This document shows, piece after piece, positions 56,782 through 59,836 of a DNA stretch of 59,836 bases; positions within the stretch are counted from its first letter, which is position 1; each line of letters starts with the position of its first letter. The translations under genes were made by a program, and so were the position numbers. The notes under the pieces were generated by a model that searched no databases, had not been told where the DNA came from, and saw only the letters and a list, made by a program, of their open reading frames with translations. The stretch is from a virus. The DNA is taken from positions 1 through 59,836 of IMG/VR virus record IMGVR_UViG_3300014838_000022; one strand, written 5' to 3'.

Positions 56782-56810
56782 ATATTACCACGCTATAATG
56801 GCCAATGCAA
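56782..56810 (-). promoter_or_regulatory. Promoter of the cas3-like gene
   Basis: TTGCAT (56805-56810), 17 nt, TAATAT (56782-56787), six nt to ATG 56775. Confidence 0.65.
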
Positions 56811-56842
56811 GCTTTTATTCTTAGAAAATTCACAGAAAGGAT

Positions 56843-56871
56843 TTGACACGGTTCTTTGATTCAGCTACACT
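56843..56871 (+). promoter_or_regulatory. Promoter of the cas12-like gene
   Basis: TTGACA (56843-56848), 17 nt, TACACT (56866-56871), ~39-nt leader without an obvious ribosome-binding site. Back-to-back with the cas3 promoter, 33 bp between the two -35 boxes. Confidence 0.65.
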
Positions 56872-56910
56872 CGGGTCAGAATTAACCAAAATATAACGAA
56901 ATTAGTTACT

Positions 56911-59721
56911 ATGACTAAACCATCCACAGCAGATATTCCACCACAAGACGTAAAATCAACCAAAACCACGACTCTCAAAGTCATAGGTAATGATGTTAAA
57001 CTTAGATTGTTCAGCTTATTTGATCCATTTACACTTATTTGTTCTGACATCAAGGATAAAATATATCAATTGAAGGATGACGAGTCAACAGTAAAAATCT
57101 ACAACGATTATGTGGATGAGGGTAAGCGAGGAAGGGCTGCTGCAACCACAGTATTCACCAAAATCAAAGAGAAAAAAACCCCATACGTGAAGAATTCGTT
57201 CACAGGAAAATATAAATCAAATCCTATATTTCCTATCTATAAATGTCCTAAGAAAGGATTAAACTTTGCCACGGCTGGATGGCATTACACCAGTAATGCC
57301 GCTATTCACACTCAACTAGATTCATTGAATAAATGTGATAAAATTTGTAATGACGAGTTCAATAAGTTAAAGAAAGAGGTTGAAGACTACGATGAAACTC
57401 TTCATGAAGACTACGATGAACAATTGGTGGCAGATTTCTATGAATTCATTCAAGACACTATGTTATCGGGATGGAGTTTTGATGGGAACTTTCAAAAGTT
57501 CTTTGTCCAAGTAATGTTGCCGGGTCTTAAGAATGGAACTATCATCACCAAAGGCACCTATCGGCTTGGTGATAAAAAGAAAAGGTATTCTTTCTATACC
57601 CCCAAGTTGGCCGAATCCATTGCATCCAATTCTAAGTTTTGGGACTTGATGGCAAATGACACTACAGTTAGTTACTTCAACGCTAATCATTTACTCCAAC
57701 AGAAAAAAGAACATGCTGCCTATTCTAAGACAACCTTGGTTAAGGCTCAAGTTCGTCCCGTGTTCGCAAACAATGGCGTTAAGTTTTCTATTTCGTGTGA
57801 TGGCAGAATGGCCTATATGGCATTCAAGCTTCCTGCTGTCGATGGGAATCCTTCAGAATTGCTAAATGTTCCATGTGCCTATCAAAAATTTTACTTTGGT
57901 GGCGATAAGGCTGGGACTCCCCGTAACAGTTATTTGTCGGGATTAACCATTGAAGATAACAAAGATGGCACATATATTTGCCATTACTCGGTTAACAACA
58001 AACGTCCCCAAACCGCCCAGTTAAACGAGTGCTTTTTAAGAATGGTGGTTAAGAATAAAAATTGGGTCCAAAAATATTTGGATGGCACATTGACCAAAAA
58101 GGATGGTCCTATCAACGCCAGCTATTTCGAGTTCTATTTCGATTTATGCATGGGAGTAGTCGAAGCCCCTATTCATGATCTTACCAACAATGAAGTCTTC
58201 AAGAAAGGAGGCATTCGGGGAGGCATTCGGGCGTTTCATAGTTCTGCTTATCCCGAACGCAAAGACTTCGATAATCAATCAAGCATTCCAGTTCAGTTCC
58301 GTTGTGTTGTAGATAAGCCGTATAGACTCATGGGAGTTGATTTGGGTCAACGAAATCCGTTTGCATATTGCATCAAGAATAATGATGGCAGTGTCGTAGC
58401 CTCGGGACATATGGTTGGGGCTTCCAACGATAACTATAAAAAATATATCGAGTTCGGGAATGAGTGTGAGTATATAATTCAACTCATTAAAGAAACCAAG
58501 AACTATCTGTATGGAGACGACGATGCTATTGATGCAGATAACTATGCACGAGTGAAATCTACGTTACCCTTTAAATCCTATTTGTTGTATCTTACATCTA
58601 AACGTGGATTGGTTAATGTAGAGGATCAATCCAAAGGGCAGACGCATCTGCTACGAGCAGATGATGGATGGATGATAAAGGATTTGGTATATAAACAAAC
58701 AAAACAATATCATATTCTAAATGACGGACGTTATACTGACAATGATTGGAGGCAGACTCTTTATTGGGCGGATGCTATATCTCGGTTCATAGACCTTCAG
58801 AAAACATATAATAATTTCGGGTCTTATTACGATCATGCGAAGAAGACTAAAGTCAATGGAACGGGAAAAGGATTTTGCTCTACTTACTATGACCACATCA
58901 ATAATTTGAATAAGGATACATTTAAGAAATTTTGTTTTGAACTCTTGCCTATTATCAAGAAATACGGGGTATCATTGGTATGTGTTGAGAAATTGACTTC
59001 TATGTATGGTGACAAACTGAGGTCTGCGGATGATAATCGCATGTATAATATGTGGCCGGTTGGTCAACTCAAAACTTTCCTCAAAGGTGTGTTGGCACCA
59101 TATAAAGTAGGCGTAATTCAAGTTTCAGAGCAAGATACGTCTCAAATCGTCGATGGTAAATGGGCATATCGCCCCAAAGATGGAAATGCCGCTAATAATC
59201 TTTATTATTTAGATGTGGCTAACAAGATTCAATCGGTTCATTCTGATGAACAGGCAGCATTTAATATTGTGGACCGGGCTTTAACCAACCATACTAATTT
59301 ATATAGTTTATACATGGTAAATGTATTAGATAGCTATTGGGTGCCGAATCAAACATGGAATCCCAAAGAAATCGGTGGCAAGCTAAGTCGTGGGTTTCTT
59401 ACTAAATTGTATGGTACATCCAATGTGGTATTCATAAAACAATATAATAAGCTTATCAGGACAACCATTGGAATTAAAGAACTCAAAAAAATGGTTGGTA
59501 AGAGCAAGCCACTAGGCAAGGGCTATATGTATAGAGTGAATGAGACCGAATGGATTGACGGAGAATCTAAACAAAAATTGGTTGACTCTATTTGCGAGAG
59601 GCTAGGTGATACATCATCCATGCTCACCTCCTCGCAAGTCACAACTTCCACAAAATCAGTAGTTTGTGTAGAGATTGGACCCCCCAATAAGAATTCAACC
59701 GTGAAATCTTGTGAGGGTTGA
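56911..59721 (+). CDS. cas12: Cas12-like (type V) RuvC effector nuclease
   Basis: A 936-aa protein. RuvC-I: RLMGVDLGQRNPFAYC (catalytic D477). RuvC-II: VSLVCVEKLTSMYGD (E693). RuvC-III: VHSDEQAAFNIVDRAL (D779), where the usual D-x-N-A-A reads D-E-Q-A-A. Order and spacing are those of Cas12 split RuvC domains in the C-terminal half; the first ~470 residues are unassigned (REC/WED/PID expected). No CxxC zinc ribbon is seen between RuvC-II and III, unlike TnpB/Cas12f but as in several larger Cas12 types. Subtype unclear. No CRISPR array, cas1 or cas2 in the window; the gene ends at the inverted terminal repeat. Confidence 0.82.
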   Translation: MTKPSTADIPPQDVKSTKTTTLKVIGNDVKLRLFSLFDPFTLICSDIKDKIYQLKDDESTVKIYNDYVDEGKRGRAAATTVFTKIKEKKTPYVKNSFTGKYKSNPIFPIYKCPKKGLNFATAGWHYTSNAAIHTQLDSLNKCDKICNDEFNKLKKEVEDYDETLHEDYDEQLVADFYEFIQDTMLSGWSFDGNFQKFFVQVMLPGLKNGTIITKGTYRLGDKKKRYSFYTPKLAESIASNSKFWDLMANDTTVSYFNANHLLQQKKEHAAYSKTTLVKAQVRPVFANNGVKFSISCDGRMAYMAFKLPAVDGNPSELLNVPCAYQKFYFGGDKAGTPRNSYLSGLTIEDNKDGTYICHYSVNNKRPQTAQLNECFLRMVVKNKNWVQKYLDGTLTKKDGPINASYFEFYFDLCMGVVEAPIHDLTNNEVFKKGGIRGGIRAFHSSAYPERKDFDNQSSIPVQFRCVVDKPYRLMGVDLGQRNPFAYCIKNNDGSVVASGHMVGASNDNYKKYIEFGNECEYIIQLIKETKNYLYGDDDAIDADNYARVKSTLPFKSYLLYLTSKRGLVNVEDQSKGQTHLLRADDGWMIKDLVYKQTKQYHILNDGRYTDNDWRQTLYWADAISRFIDLQKTYNNFGSYYDHAKKTKVNGTGKGFCSTYYDHINNLNKDTFKKFCFELLPIIKKYGVSLVCVEKLTSMYGDKLRSADDNRMYNMWPVGQLKTFLKGVLAPYKVGVIQVSEQDTSQIVDGKWAYRPKDGNAANNLYYLDVANKIQSVHSDEQAAFNIVDRALTNHTNLYSLYMVNVLDSYWVPNQTWNPKEIGGKLSRGFLTKLYGTSNVVFIKQYNKLIRTTIGIKELKKMVGKSKPLGKGYMYRVNETEWIDGESKQKLVDSICERLGDTSSMLTSSQVTTSTKSVVCVEIGPPNKNSTVKSCEG

Positions 59722-59836
59722 CAACAGTTATCATTTAGTCTAAAATATCTAAAGAAAGTTAAAGATTTTTTGACTTTTTGTTAAAATGAAGTGTATTTAT
59801 ATATGAAGACAAAACCAAATACTGTGAGTTCCACAG
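59714..59836. repeat. Right copy of 123-bp terminal inverted repeat
   Basis: Reverse complement of 21-143 with one mismatch; begins at the stop codon of the Cas12-like gene and ends exactly at the window end with the hairpin CTGTG-AGTTC-CACAG. Confidence 0.9.
59718..59746 (+). promoter_or_regulatory. Outward promoter in right inverted repeat
   Basis: TTGACA (59718-59723), 17 nt, TAAAAT (59741-59746). It sits directly after cas12 and reads out of the window, where a CRISPR leader and array could lie (inference). Confidence 0.65.

Overview
The window looks like part of the genome of a large tailed dsDNA bacteriophage, probably assembled from a metagenome. Evidence is tight strand-coherent gene packing with many ATGA overlaps, a tRNA array, a phage-borne tmRNA, several HNH, GIY-YIG and PD-(D/E)XK homing-type nucleases, an intein, phage families such as DUF932 and GP88, and a majority of small proteins I do not recognise. 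No ribosomal or housekeeping operons are present. The host cannot be named. Classical TTGACA/TATAAT promoters suggest a sigma70-type bacterium, and a Tat-like leader suggests an encoded protein may be exported.

Layout. 1-1,900: HNH gene and a minus-strand tRNA array behind a strong promoter. 1,900-13,400: minus-strand operons with metabolic and accessory genes (zincin, GIY-YIG, HD hydrolase, intein-split GDP-L-fucose synthase, R2K ATP-grasp, Tat-leader protein, ADP-ribosylglycohydrolase, HNH). 13,400-21,100: an OB-fold/zinc protein on plus and a 1,934-residue repeat protein on minus. 21,800-22,260: tmRNA. 23,000-27,900: a plus-strand operon set. 28,000-30,400: minus-strand genes including a frameshifted homing nuclease. 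30,400-46,500: many small, individually promoted and terminated genes, very likely early/host-takeover genes, separated by two recurrent motifs (a palindrome ATACTG-NN-CAGTAT and the 8-mer TTCGGTGA) and by structured non-coding RNAs. 46,900-54,400: small genes, including a run of tiny membrane proteins and a hexapeptide-repeat beta-helix protein. 54,445-59,721: a divergent pair, a stand-alone Cas3-like HD-helicase and a 936-residue Cas12-like RuvC effector. The first and last ~123 bp of the window are inverted copies of each other and carry an outward-facing promoter.

The most notable points are: (1) the divergent cas3-like/cas12-like locus with no Cascade, cas1 or cas2 in view; (2) two solitary CRISPR-repeat-like units (hairpin plus ATTGAAAC end) whose promoters place the transcription start on the first base of the repeat, resembling RNA anti-CRISPR (Racr) architecture; (3) about two dozen genes whose -10 box lies 5-8 nt from the start codon, implying leaderless mRNAs; (4) a dispersed motif system across the small-gene region; (5) small genes interrupted by an in-frame stop, two of them TGA where a tryptophan is expected.

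Working model (inference): the small-gene region is transcribed early by host RNA polymerase from near-consensus promoters under coordinated control of a factor binding the palindrome. Its products, ncRNAs and the Cas-like proteins would subvert the host or exclude competitors, while tRNAs and tmRNA support translation.
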